From contig DLVV01000388.1 in assembly GCA_003445035.1 (NCBI GenBank), positions 1 to 11,995 on the forward strand: DNA of 11,995 nt, in the 5' to 3' direction. The stretch comes from Planctomycetaceae bacterium. Its GTDB lineage: Bacteria > Planctomycetota > Planctomycetia > Planctomycetales > Planctomycetaceae. The notes under the pieces were generated by a model. It saw only the letters and a program-made list of their open reading frames with translations, was not told the DNA's origin and made no database searches. The translations under genes were made by a program, and so were the position numbers. Each line of letters begins with the position of its first letter. The first letter of the stretch is position 1. Shown here in pieces: positions 1 through 8,322 of this stretch.

Positions 1-1275
1 GGAACCCGGGGAAGCGGTCGAGTTCTCACCGGGATCGGGTTCGACGTGAGTGAGCGTGTAGGTGTCTCCCTCGACGACGAACAATGCCGACCATTGCTGG
101 ACATCCCAGCGATCGCCTCCCAGGTGTCGCGCGGTGGCCAGGCTGTTGATCACCGTCGCTTCGTCGTACGCCCGGGCGCCGATCCAGGAGAAGCCGAGAC
201 TGAAAACGGCGATCGTGGACAGGATCGAACCCAGCACAATCCGGAAATCGATCCGTTTCATGCCCAGCACCAGCCCGCCGGGAAACAGTAGCAGCCAGTA
301 GAGAATGGCCAGCAGGAAGATGACCAGCCAATTGTGATCCGGCGTCGTCATCTGCTTGAACCGGCTGAAGAATGCGTTGTCCGATGAACTGGAGAATCCG
401 CCAAAATTTATCTCTTCGGCGTCGTCGGTTGATGCGGTCGTTTTCTTTGGCGAGGGAATCCCGGCGGTGAGAGTCGAGACGAAGGTGGCGTCGATGTCGA
501 ATCGGCCGCGGGGGTGGTGTTCGACGTGGCCCTGGCCGATATCGATGGGATTTTCAGATGGTTGAGTGGGGTTGCCGGTCTGGTTGAGCATTCCCAGCGA
601 GGAGGGGAAACGGGGATAGCGACCGGTCGAATCGTGCAGGATGTGCACACGGCCACCCCGGTAGAGCCAGTTGCGGAAGGCCCGACGCTGGGCATCTTGC
701 CAGCGGGGGACATGATCGAGAAACACCGTCCCGAGGGTGTCGGTGATCGTGACCGTGGGAGGAAACAACTCGTCGATCAGCACCGGAACGCCGAACGATC
801 CTCCGGCTGCCACGTCTCCACGTGGCAGCAGCAGGACTCGTGCCGGCGGTCCCTGACGAGGACCGGCTTCGATTCGGAAACGGCCGGGTTGTGGTCCCGA
901 CCAACTCACCTGCCACGACCAGAGTGACCTCGTGTTCTTTCGCACCACGTCACCGTCTTCAAGAAAGACCGCGAAGCGGATCCAGTTCTGTTGTCCGGGG
1001 GCCAGGACCGTGTTTTTGATCCAGGGGGCCCCGATGCGGTTGCCCAGCGAGTTCCGTTTCACCAGGGAAATGTTTCCGTCGAACGGGACGGCGGAATCGT
1101 TGTGGACCAGCACGTGCAACGGAACAAAAGTCTCGCTCCGGGCCGTTCCATCGAACCCCCATCGGACATCGGTGATTTCGATCGCTTCAGCCGACGTGGA
1201 TCCGAAAACCATCCACACCGTCGCACACAACGAAAACACCCGTGTTGTTGAGAGAATGGTCTCACGACGGCTCAC
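1..1275 (-). CDS. Exported GATase-like membrane protein, 3' end beyond window (425 codons visible)
   Basis: Translating the minus strand from a GTG at 1275 gives an open frame to base 1, so the gene continues past the left edge. The start is supported by the GTGA overlap with the permease stop, a GGAGA ribosome-binding site 6 nt upstream and a signal peptide directly after it: basic SRR, a hydrophobic core at about residues 13-25, and AEA at 29-31 as the likely cleavage site. A beta-rich extracytoplasmic region follows (about 32-145; it contains FVPLHVLVHNDS, typical of Ig-like folds). Residues 146-215 look like a degenerate class I glutamine-amidotransferase fold (ARVLLLPRGD, then TVFLDHVP and NWLYRGGRVHIL). 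There is no recognisable nucleophile-elbow cysteine, so enzyme activity is unlikely. Two membrane helices lie at about 316-337 and 346-367. The layout matches the gene at 4067-6367, so I read the two as distant paralogues. It probably sits on the outer face of the adjacent ABC exporter (inference). The substrate is unknown. Confidence 0.82.
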   Translation of the reverse strand, partial: MSRRETILSTTRVFSLCATVWMVFGSTSAEAIEITDVRWGFDGTARSETFVPLHVLVHNDSAVPFDGNISLVKRNSLGNRIGAPWIKNTVLAPGQQNWIRFAVFLEDGDVVRKNTRSLWSWQVSWSGPQPGRFRIEAGPRQGPPARVLLLPRGDVAAGGSFGVPVLIDELFPPTVTITDTLGTVFLDHVPRWQDAQRRAFRNWLYRGGRVHILHDSTGRYPRFPSSLGMLNQTGNPTQPSENPIDIGQGHVEHHPRGRFDIDATFVSTLTAGIPSPKKTTASTDDAEEINFGGFSSSSDNAFFSRFKQMTTPDHNWLVIFLLAILYWLLLFPGGLVLGMKRIDFRIVLGSILSTIAVFSLGFSWIGARAYDEATVINSLATARHLGGDRWDVQQWSALFVVEGDTYTLTHVEPDPGENSTASPGS

Positions 1276-3077
1276 AAAACGTCTCCGGCTGGCTGGGATC
1301 CCAAGTCGGAATCGTCGTCGGCGATGCGTCCCAGCAGTTGATTGGAGTGGGCCAGGCACCAGCGTCGGAGCCCCCACCAGCCCAGTCCATAGACGGCGAA
1401 GTTGATCAAGGTGAATGCCAGGTGGTCGTTGGTTCCCATGACGTTGTTGAGTCCGTCGGTCTCGTTGATCAGGATGATCACCGACGGCGAGCAGAGACAG
1501 GCCGCCACGGCTACCGGAGGACGGCTGAGCAGTGATTCGACGATGGTCTCCGGCTGGTCGTTGACGAACACCAGCACCGGCAGGAACGCCCAGCCGACCA
1601 GCAGGAGCAGTGTCACCAGCAGGGCCCGTGCCTGGGAACGTGACTTGATGCCGATCAACAGTGCGATCCAACTGCACAGCGGGAGGTAGACGAGCACCGA
1701 CAGGACCGAGCAGAGGATGTAGTCGAAGTGGAAGAAGGTCGATGCGAGTGCCGCCAGTGGAACGGTGAGTACCGCCGTCGGTCCATCCTCCAGGCCTGGT
1801 GTGCCATTGGCGAACCAGCTCTCGAACAGGAAGATCGTCCCCAGCGGCACTCCGAGCACGTACATCAACCGGCGGACGCTGTAGTGTTTCTGCAGGATGA
1901 TCTCGCGGCTGGTCATCGGTGAGGCCAGCAGCAGGTCGATGGTCTGGTGGGATCGTTCACCGGTGACCAGGCTGGTGGCCTGGACGGCTATCAACAGCAC
2001 CGCGAGTGCCCACACCACGTACAGGGCCTCGGCAGCGACCCCCAGCCGAGCCTGGTAGGCCATTCCGGCGACGGCGGCCAGGACCAAAAACAGGGGGGTT
2101 TCAATCGAGACCAGCACTCGGATCAGGTAACGGGTGGTGCCGAGTGTCTTTTTCTGGGTTTCTCTCCACGTGATCGGCTGATCGTCGGGTAGTTGCACGT
2201 CGTCGCGGACCAGGACCACACCACCGGTGGTGAATTCGTTGAGCCAGAAGAAAAAGTGATCGAGTCGCCGAAAGAGTGTCAGCACGAGGTTGCGACGGAT
2301 GACATGAGCACGCCGGACCAGGAACAGACGTCCGAGCACGATGAAGAGCAGGCAGGGGACACCGAGCACGGTGACTTGCACCCACAGCTTTCCGAGGCTG
2401 TCAGTGGTCAACTCGATCGGTGCGACAGCGTAATAGAAAGACCCGGTCGCCAGCGTGTTGAACCGGGCATCCAGCAACATGCTTCCCAGGACCAGGAACG
2501 GGTAGCTGAGCAGCCCGATGGCGTATGTGCTGACGAACGCCGAGACCGTGGAACCGCACCAACTGGAACACATCACCGCCAGTGACCCGATGTAGATGCA
2601 GATCATGGTCAGCATCACGATGCCGCTGACCAACTCGAGCGTTGAGACACCTCCCAGCGAATACGCGAAGGCCAGCAGCGGAAGCGAGAGCAGCAGGAAG
2701 GTGAACATCGGAACCAACCGTCCGAGAAGTTTCTCGAACAGGATGGTGAAAGGGCCCAGCCGCGTCACCAGCAGCATTGTTAGCGAGTCGCGTTCCTTTT
2801 CCGCGGTGATGGCGCCACAGGCGAGCGAGGGCAAAAACAGCAGGATGCCAAGGAACTGGAGATTGATGACCTGGTGGAACATGTCGGTGCCCTTGCCGAG
2901 CATCGCGAGCGTGTTCGAACCGCTGGCGGCGAGGATTCGTTCGAACTCCAGGTAGGCCAGCAGGAACAACAACGACGCGTAAAGCAGGCGGACGAAATAG
3001 GTCCGTCGCTGCGCCGCCTGTTCGATCAGTTCCTTGGTCAGCAGGGGCAGGCCCAACTGAGGCCATCGACGGATCAT
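1272..3077 (-). CDS. ABC-2 type transporter permease with two permease modules in one chain
   Basis: This 601-residue integral membrane protein is the membrane half of an ABC exporter, paired with the ATPase gene just upstream. Each half carries the hallmark cytoplasmic segment of ABC-2 permeases: ITAEKERDSLTMLL at about residues 90-103, and VTGERSHQTIDLLLASPMTS at 371-390. Hydrophobic segments lie at about 28-44, 73-90, 122-141, 148-172, 180-202 and 231-254 in the first half. In the second half they lie at about 320-340, 350-370, 405-420, 436-445, 452-476, 484-505, 520-537 and 553-572. The chain therefore looks like two ABC-2 modules of about six helices each, joined by a cytoplasmic linker at 255-315. 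A single gene product could form the whole pore where most systems need two subunits (inference). The ATG overlaps the ATPase stop (ATGA), and GAGGG lies 9 nt before it. No cargo can be read from the sequence. Confidence 0.9.
   Translation of the reverse strand: MIRRWPQLGLPLLTKELIEQAAQRRTYFVRLLYASLLFLLAYLEFERILAASGSNTLAMLGKGTDMFHQVINLQFLGILLFLPSLACGAITAEKERDSLTMLLVTRLGPFTILFEKLLGRLVPMFTFLLLSLPLLAFAYSLGGVSTLELVSGIVMLTMICIYIGSLAVMCSSWCGSTVSAFVSTYAIGLLSYPFLVLGSMLLDARFNTLATGSFYYAVAPIELTTDSLGKLWVQVTVLGVPCLLFIVLGRLFLVRRAHVIRRNLVLTLFRRLDHFFFWLNEFTTGGVVLVRDDVQLPDDQPITWRETQKKTLGTTRYLIRVLVSIETPLFLVLAAVAGMAYQARLGVAAEALYVVWALAVLLIAVQATSLVTGERSHQTIDLLLASPMTSREIILQKHYSVRRLMYVLGVPLGTIFLFESWFANGTPGLEDGPTAVLTVPLAALASTFFHFDYILCSVLSVLVYLPLCSWIALLIGIKSRSQARALLVTLLLLVGWAFLPVLVFVNDQPETIVESLLSRPPVAVAACLCSPSVIILINETDGLNNVMGTNDHLAFTLINFAVYGLGWWGLRRWCLAHSNQLLGRIADDDSDLGSQPAGDVL
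1282..1286 (-). promoter_or_regulatory. Ribosome-binding site for the GTG-started last gene
   Basis: The minus strand reads GGAGA here, 6 nt before the GTG at 1275. It lies inside the end of the permease gene. Together with the GTGA stop-start overlap it fixes the start of a gene that has no nearby in-frame ATG at its 5' end. Confidence 0.6.
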
Positions 3078-4063
3078 GCGGTTTTGCCCTCGGTCAGCTT
3101 CATGAAGGCTGTCTCCATGTCCATTGCTTCCGGCTGGAACATGTGGATCTTCACCCCCAGGTTCACCAGCGCCTCGTGCAGGTCTTCGACAGCCGCATGG
3201 TCCTCGAGAAGCTGGATCGCCAGCCGGTCGACATGCTGTTCGACGTCCGCCACGCCCTTGATCTTGCGAATCTGGTCGACCACCCCGTCATCGGAGCCGG
3301 TCAACTGCACGTGGACAATTCGCATCAGTTGCAACTGTCGATAGATCTCCTGGAGTGAACCCTGGGCAACCATTTCTCCGGTCTCGATGATCCCGATTCG
3401 AGTACAGAGGTGGGCCAGTTCGTGGAGGATGTGGCTTGAGATCAGGATGGTCTTGCCCATCTCGGTGAGGGCCTTCAGCAGTTCGCGAACCTCGATGCGG
3501 GCCCGCGGATCCAGCCCACTTGCCGGTTCGTCGAGGAGCAACAACTGTGGGTCGTGCAGCAGCACGCGGGCCAGTGCCAGGCGTTGCTTCATCCCCCGCG
3601 AGAGCGAATCGACCTGGTCGCCGATCTTGTGTGTCAGGTCGGTGAGTTCGAGGACATCGTCGATGACCGTCTTGCGTTGCTTGCGGGGGATTCGATAGGC
3701 GGCGGCAAAAAAATGCAGGTACTCACGGACGTTCAGGTCTTCGTAGACACCAAAGAAATCGGGCATGTAGCCGATCTGTTCACGGACCTCCTGCGGACGC
3801 CGGGCAACGTCGATGCCGTTGATCTTGGCCGTGCCGGTGAAATGTCCGATCAACGTTGCCAGCACCTTGATCGTGGTGCTCTTGCCCGCTCCGTTGGGGC
3901 CGATGAATCCGTAGACTTCCCCGGGAGGGATCTCGATCGAAATCCCACGTACGGCATGGATCGCACCGTAGTGGACGTGCAGATTCTCGATCGAGACGAC
4001 CGGGACGACATCGGCTGGAACCGGATCGGTTGGCTTCAGGCTCGTGGGGTCATCTGGAGGCAT
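3074..4063 (-). CDS. ABC-2 exporter ATP-binding protein (CcmA/DrrA-like)
   Basis: This 329-residue cytoplasmic ATPase powers the permease encoded next to it. The nucleotide-binding domain (about residues 22-240) is complete: Walker A GPNGAGKST at 55-63, signature LSRGMKQR at 154-161, Walker B LLLLDEP at 174-180 with catalytic Glu179, D-loop SGLDP at 182-186, and switch His211 in SSH. The usual Q-loop glutamine is replaced: the segment reads IGYMPDFFGVYEDL, with Asp102 where Gln is expected. The C-terminal domain (about 245-329) is the regulatory tail seen in drug- and polymer-exporting ABC-2 ATPases and ends in METAFMKLTEG, a common closing motif of this group. The N-terminal 20 residues are proline-rich and probably disordered. 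The gene starts 3 bp after the preceding stop, with GGTGA close before the ATG, and its stop overlaps the permease start. It is likely made in step with the permease. Confidence 0.95.
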   Translation of the reverse strand: MPPDDPTSLKPTDPVPADVVPVVSIENLHVHYGAIHAVRGISIEIPPGEVYGFIGPNGAGKSTTIKVLATLIGHFTGTAKINGIDVARRPQEVREQIGYMPDFFGVYEDLNVREYLHFFAAAYRIPRKQRKTVIDDVLELTDLTHKIGDQVDSLSRGMKQRLALARVLLHDPQLLLLDEPASGLDPRARIEVRELLKALTEMGKTILISSHILHELAHLCTRIGIIETGEMVAQGSLQEIYRQLQLMRIVHVQLTGSDDGVVDQIRKIKGVADVEQHVDRLAIQLLEDHAAVEDLHEALVNLGVKIHMFQPEAMDMETAFMKLTEGKTA

Positions 4064-4066
4064 GGG

Positions 4067-6367
4067 TCACCGAGGGGATGTCGTCGAGGCAGTGGATTGT
4101 GATGTGGTGGGACTCTCGGCGGTGGGACGATCGTGGTAGAGGTGGCGGTAGAGCAAGAGGCTGTCACCGTCGGCGACGGCGATCACCAGCAGCCACTGGC
4201 CGCGGTCGGTGGGGTCGAGCAGGGCGAGATCCTCGAAGTTGTCGCCTCCATGGGGGGCCACTCGCGAGACGGCTCGGAAGACGCCTCGGCTGGGTCGAAC
4301 ACATGCGTCGCGGAGAAAGTCGGAGGGTTCGTGGTCATTGCCGTTGACCGGGCTGGTGCTCGTCCAGCGACGGTTGCCACGTCGCTGGGCTTTCGTGAAC
4401 CAGTCCCGAGGACTTTCGGGGAACAACGGGACGCTGGAGGTGTCGCCAAGGTGACGAGCCGCCTGGTTTGTGTGAAACAGCATGGCCGTGCTGCGGGGCC
4501 CGAAGACCTGCTGGACAGCGATCTGGAACCGGGACCTGGCGGTTCCCGCTGTGGCCAGTCTCTCGGGTTCGACTGAATCCCAGTCGAACGCCGGCATCGG
4601 TTCCTCCGGCGCGATCCGGAACACCCGGTTGACCTGAGGCGACCACTGGGGCAAGTCCTGCAACGCGGTGTACCCGACGGGGATCGTGCCGATGTATTCG
4701 GATGGCTCGGTCGAATCGTGGCCGGACCCGAATGGATCGGCGGAGCGGGCCGTGCCGTTGGACAGGAACCGACGGTGGTCGATGGGGGTGAACAGCCCCC
4801 GGGTGACGCTGGTCGCCAGGGTCGTGTGTGATCCGACCAGGTGCAGGTCGAACCGGTTCTCGCGTGCCAGTTCTCCGCCGTCGCCGATGTCGCGAACGAT
4901 CAATTGCCGCACGTTGCCACTGGTACCCATGTGCTCGTGCGAGATCCACACGATCAACAGGGTGAAGGCGACTGTCATCAGTGGAAAGACGATCCAGGTC
5001 AGCTTGCGGACTCCCAGCCATCCCAGCACCAGGTAATCGACCGGACCGATCACGACAATGTAAGCGATCAGCAGCAGCCCCAGCAGCCAGAGCGGAACGA
5101 CCTCGAAGTCATCGGGTGTGAGCCGGGCGACGAGGCTGTTGACCGACCGCAGACGCCACTTGACCTCCGATTGCAGCACGGCGTCTCCGGGAGGTGAAAA
5201 AGTCGGTTGTGCTGTGTTCGGGCCAGAACCCGATGGGGCCGCTTTTGGTTGTGCGGAACCGGGTTCCAGCCCCCCCTCTCGCGTGGGAGGTGTGGGGACC
5301 GGTTGAGCGGTGGGATCATGGGTTTCTCGGAGGCGATTCCAGAGAAACGCGACACTGGTTCGCCAATCGGATGACACCAGGAAATCGACCTCCATCGGTG
5401 AGTCCTGGTGAATCACCACCCGGCCGAGCCCCTTGTGGAGTCGAGCTGGGCCGTCGCGAAACCGGGGAAGACCGTCGTCGTCGAGTTGGAACCGGGGATG
5501 TTCGGCGGTTGCACGGGCGAGCCGGTTGACGAAATCGACCTGGAGAGCCGCCATGTTGCCATCGATGAAGACGCAAAGATTCCCGCCGGCGTCGACCCAA
5601 CGCGCAACGGACTCCAACTGGTTGCGACGGAGATTGCGGAGACCGTCGGGCAAAAGCACCAGCACGTTGAATTCGCACAACCACAGCGGATCGGTGGGGA
5701 CATCAGCCGGGTAGATTCTCGCCGGATAGGTGGTGACCAGTCGCTGGCCGGCGAACATGGCGGGACGGCCATAGGCGGTGTGGACCAGGGGTTCGATGTT
5801 CAGGCTGTTGGTGAACAGGAGTTCCTCCGGCGAACTGGCCTGTTGCCAGGGCTCGCAGAAGGCGACGACGAATGAACGCCGAAGTGGACCGGCGATCCGT
5901 AACGAGCGTTCTCCGAGAGGAAAGACACCGACGTCGCTGATGAAAAAGGCCCGGATGTCGAGTGGGCTGGACGTGTCGTGCTCGGTGTTGAATGGTGGCA
6001 ACAGCGTTCGGAAGCGAGTGCCGGTGTCGGTCAGGACGATTTCCCGCCTACTGAGCAGTCGTCCCAGAACCCGTCGGCCCTGGATGACGTGGACATCCAG
6101 GTGCCCCCTGGGCAGCCGGGGCCCGTCCCAGGTCAGGGTCCAGTCGATCGAAAGCGGGGAGCCGCTCCGCAGGTCCTGGTACCGGCGATTGAACTCGATG
6201 CTCAGACGCGGGTCGACCGGTTCGTCTTCCGAATCCACGCTCGGGGTCACCCCTGAAGGTCGGCTGGTCTCCTGGGCGATCGCGGTGCCCGTCAGTCGAT
6301 AGCCCCAGCACGGCAGAAGAGCCGGCGTGAGAACCAGGGCCAGGGAGAGAAGGCGTTGGCGGGTCAT
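4067..6367 (-). CDS. Exported membrane protein with GATase-like domain and GPVDY membrane motif
   Basis: I chose the ATG at 6367 (766 residues) because a signal peptide follows at once: MTRQR, a hydrophobic core at 6-22 and AIA at 29-31. The longer in-frame start at 6466 would overlap the previous gene by 88 bases and bury the signal peptide. After cleavage come an Ig-like beta region (about 52-160) and a GATase-like fold (about 164-345, with SFVVAFCEPW, FNVLVLLPDGL and WVDAGGNLCVF). A Pro/Gly/Ala-rich linker (351-395) leads to two membrane helices at about 424-441 and 457-476. They are separated by GPVDYLVLGWLGVRKLTW, a motif recurrent in bacterial two-helix accessory membrane proteins of this general type. 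A soluble C-terminal part of about 285 residues follows, probably extracytoplasmic. No catalytic Cys-His pair is evident. Its position between the VWA gene and the ABC pair suggests a scaffold linking the two modules, comparable to GldG-type auxiliaries (inference). No Shine-Dalgarno sequence is visible. Confidence 0.82.
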   Translation of the reverse strand: MTRQRLLSLALVLTPALLPCWGYRLTGTAIAQETSRPSGVTPSVDSEDEPVDPRLSIEFNRRYQDLRSGSPLSIDWTLTWDGPRLPRGHLDVHVIQGRRVLGRLLSRREIVLTDTGTRFRTLLPPFNTEHDTSSPLDIRAFFISDVGVFPLGERSLRIAGPLRRSFVVAFCEPWQQASSPEELLFTNSLNIEPLVHTAYGRPAMFAGQRLVTTYPARIYPADVPTDPLWLCEFNVLVLLPDGLRNLRRNQLESVARWVDAGGNLCVFIDGNMAALQVDFVNRLARATAEHPRFQLDDDGLPRFRDGPARLHKGLGRVVIHQDSPMEVDFLVSSDWRTSVAFLWNRLRETHDPTAQPVPTPPTREGGLEPGSAQPKAAPSGSGPNTAQPTFSPPGDAVLQSEVKWRLRSVNSLVARLTPDDFEVVPLWLLGLLLIAYIVVIGPVDYLVLGWLGVRKLTWIVFPLMTVAFTLLIVWISHEHMGTSGNVRQLIVRDIGDGGELARENRFDLHLVGSHTTLATSVTRGLFTPIDHRRFLSNGTARSADPFGSGHDSTEPSEYIGTIPVGYTALQDLPQWSPQVNRVFRIAPEEPMPAFDWDSVEPERLATAGTARSRFQIAVQQVFGPRSTAMLFHTNQAARHLGDTSSVPLFPESPRDWFTKAQRRGNRRWTSTSPVNGNDHEPSDFLRDACVRPSRGVFRAVSRVAPHGGDNFEDLALLDPTDRGQWLLVIAVADGDSLLLYRHLYHDRPTAESPTTSQSTASTTSPR

Positions 6368-6378
6368 GGTGCGAGAGG

Positions 6379-8322
6379 TTAGCCGGAGACTCGGACGGTC
6401 TTCTTCTGAAAATACCACCATTCGACCAGCAGCACGATGAAGGCGATCCAGGCCAGTGTCGGCCACAGGGGACGATCGGTGTCGATTTGGGTGGTCGATG
6501 CGCTGACTCTCAATTCCTCGTCCCGCGGCTCGATCAGGTCCGCACTGGCCAACGACGACTCTCCCGCATCAAGCACTCCGGCGCCGACACGAGCCACCTC
6601 GCTGCCGTCTTCACTGATGCGGTAAATGCCGACCCGGGGGGCAGGGACGCCGGAGAGCAACCCGTCGGGGCCGGTGCGGAATGTTTGTGTTGTCGAGCCG
6701 GGGGCGGAGACGGTGTAGGTCGTGTTGCGATCCAGCATCCGCGGGGCCAGCACCCGGGTCGGCTGGCCTCCGACTTCTGCGAGTCCTGCGGCATGTCGGG
6801 TGATGTCGATGGCGTTCTTGATGAGCACGGGGAATCCGACCCGGTAGGGCAACGTCGAGCGATCGGTGTGGAACAGCAGGTAGAAGGTCTGGCGACCCGG
6901 GGTGTGGCGGGCCAGCACCAGGGGACCCGATCGGCCGGTGGCCAGGATCTCGTAGCCGGCTTCCCGGAAGTGTTGGTCCAGCACGTCATCGCCCCGGACC
7001 GGTTCGTCGGCGATCTCGATGCTGTCCAGGTTGACGTGCTGCAGCAGCAGGCTGCTGCGGTTCCAGTCGACGACCAGTGAATTGCCGCTGCGGGTGGTGA
7101 CCAGTTCGGCGAGATCTTCGGGGATCGCGCCGATGACCAGCCGGACCGACGCCTGGAGGTTCGGGTTCGCCTTCCGCGTTGTCTCGGTGATTGCCAGATC
7201 GAACACATCGGGTTGTCCCGAGGCATCGTCACTGGGATAGACGGTGACGTCCGGAAAGACCTGCAGGGCGTGTCGGTAGCTCTGCAGATCCGCGTCACAC
7301 CAGACCAGGAGTGATCGTGAGACGGGCAATTCGAGGTAGGCGGTGTTGTCGCTCGAGAGGCCGTCGAAGCCGTCGCTGACAATCCGTGCCGCAAGGCGGC
7401 TGACACCGGACGTCTGGAGCGAATACACCAGCCGCTTGGACTGGCCCGCTTCCAGCGCGATCGGCTGTCTCCCCACCTCCTGGCCGTCCTGTTCGAGCAG
7501 CACTTCGCCGGAGGTGACGTCGTCGGGAGATCCGTTGATCCGGACGAACACGTCCCAGGGCGTCAGGCTGTCGGCGGCTCCGGCAGCCGACTGCCGCCGG
7601 GCGTTGAAGGCGGTGATCCCCATGTTCACCGCGTCCGTTTCGAGTTTCTCGAACTGCAGTTTGAATGGCAGTTCGACATCGACTCGGGCGATCTTCTGGC
7701 CGCCGGCGGTGTCTTGAAGATCAGGGAAGTTCCCGTCAGACACCAGGGTGACGGTGCTGATCGTTTCGCGACGGGCCAGGGCCTGGGCCATCCTCAGGCC
7801 GTCGACCAGGTTGCCCGGGACGTCACGGACGGTGAGCGTGTCGAGGGCCTCGGTCAGGATCCGCTTGTTGTTGGTGAACTCGGTCAATTGCCGAGCTCCG
7901 GCCCCGACGGCGATCAGGCAGATCCGGCCGGGCAGGGCTTCGTCGATCAACTCCGTGATTCGCTCCTTGGCCCGTTCCATTCGCGTCGCCCCCCCCCGGG
8001 TGTCGATGGCCGACATGCTGGCCGAGCAGTCGACCAGGATTGGCAGGTTGTCGCTGGATCCTGCCCCCCCCCTGAGAAACGGCTGCATCGCCGCCACGAT
8101 CAGGCTCAAGAGAATCGCCAGCTGCAGCCACAGCAGCAGGTGTTTCCTGAAACGCTGGAAGGGCGAATTGACCCGCTGGTCATTGATCACGCTGTGCCAG
8201 AGTACCAGCGAGGGAATTTCGAAACGGGGTCGCTTGAGTTTGAGGAAGTAGACGATCACCAGCGGAATGACCAGCAGGAACAGCCAGGCCCACGATGGAG
8301 AAAGAAATCCGGTCCAGCTCAT
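6379..8322 (-). CDS. BatA-type membrane protein with VWA domain
   Basis: The start is placed at the ATG at 8322, which overlaps the DUF58 stop as ATGA, rather than at the GTG three codons earlier; AGGGGTGG lies just upstream. The 647-residue product opens with the BatA N-terminal domain: a membrane helix at about 11-27, the LKLKRPRFEIPS segment and a second helix at about 62-82. A VWA domain follows, with a MIDAS motif DCSAS (Asp98, Ser100, Ser102) and SDG at 195-197 for the later aspartate. The usual MIDAS threonine is not obvious: the aligned stretch reads DVPGNLVDGL. Further on are an Ig-like region (about 245-345), a GATase-like segment starting SLLVWCDADLQ, and a C-terminal helix in PLWPTLAWIAFIVLLVEWWY. 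This is the family arrangement of planctomycete BatA/VWA proteins. VWA partners of MoxR ATPases are thought to act in assembly of envelope or metal-containing complexes (family knowledge). The client here is unknown. Two runs of nine G occur in the coding strand around the MIDAS motif. Confidence 0.9.
   Translation of the reverse strand: MSWTGFLSPSWAWLFLLVIPLVIVYFLKLKRPRFEIPSLVLWHSVINDQRVNSPFQRFRKHLLLWLQLAILLSLIVAAMQPFLRGGAGSSDNLPILVDCSASMSAIDTRGGATRMERAKERITELIDEALPGRICLIAVGAGARQLTEFTNNKRILTEALDTLTVRDVPGNLVDGLRMAQALARRETISTVTLVSDGNFPDLQDTAGGQKIARVDVELPFKLQFEKLETDAVNMGITAFNARRQSAAGAADSLTPWDVFVRINGSPDDVTSGEVLLEQDGQEVGRQPIALEAGQSKRLVYSLQTSGVSRLAARIVSDGFDGLSSDNTAYLELPVSRSLLVWCDADLQSYRHALQVFPDVTVYPSDDASGQPDVFDLAITETTRKANPNLQASVRLVIGAIPEDLAELVTTRSGNSLVVDWNRSSLLLQHVNLDSIEIADEPVRGDDVLDQHFREAGYEILATGRSGPLVLARHTPGRQTFYLLFHTDRSTLPYRVGFPVLIKNAIDITRHAAGLAEVGGQPTRVLAPRMLDRNTTYTVSAPGSTTQTFRTGPDGLLSGVPAPRVGIYRISEDGSEVARVGAGVLDAGESSLASADLIEPRDEELRVSASTTQIDTDRPLWPTLAWIAFIVLLVEWWYFQKKTVRVSG
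7989..7997 (-). repeat. G9 homopolymer in coding strand, just after the MIDAS motif
   Basis: Nine consecutive G bases on the minus strand encode part of Arg-Gly-Gly-Ala (residues 109-112) of the BatA-type protein. A one-base gain or loss would shift the frame. Confidence 0.95.
8064..8072 (-). repeat. G9 homopolymer in coding strand, just before the MIDAS motif
   Basis: A second run of nine G bases encodes part of Arg-Gly-Gly-Ala (residues 84-87) in the same frame phase as the run at 7989-7997, 66 nt away. The MIDAS codons for DCSAS lie between the two tracts. Confidence 0.95.

Noticed and set aside
408..916. Minus-strand open frames of 101 and 120 codons near the left end
   Set aside because: They are out of frame with the continuous reading frame running from 1275 to base 1, which has a signal peptide and membrane helices.
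3707..3713. A7/T7 tract in the ABC ATPase gene as a programmed slippage site
   Set aside because: It encodes the ordinary HFFAAA segment, the frame is intact on both sides, and a single T7 run is weak evidence.
4067..6367. Active glutamine amidotransferase
   Set aside because: The fold-like segments are present but I find no nucleophile-elbow cysteine or Cys-His-Glu triad, and the protein is exported.
6368..6466. Longer N-terminus for the exported GATase-like protein
   Set aside because: It would overlap the preceding gene by 88 bases and put 33 charged residues before a typical signal peptide.
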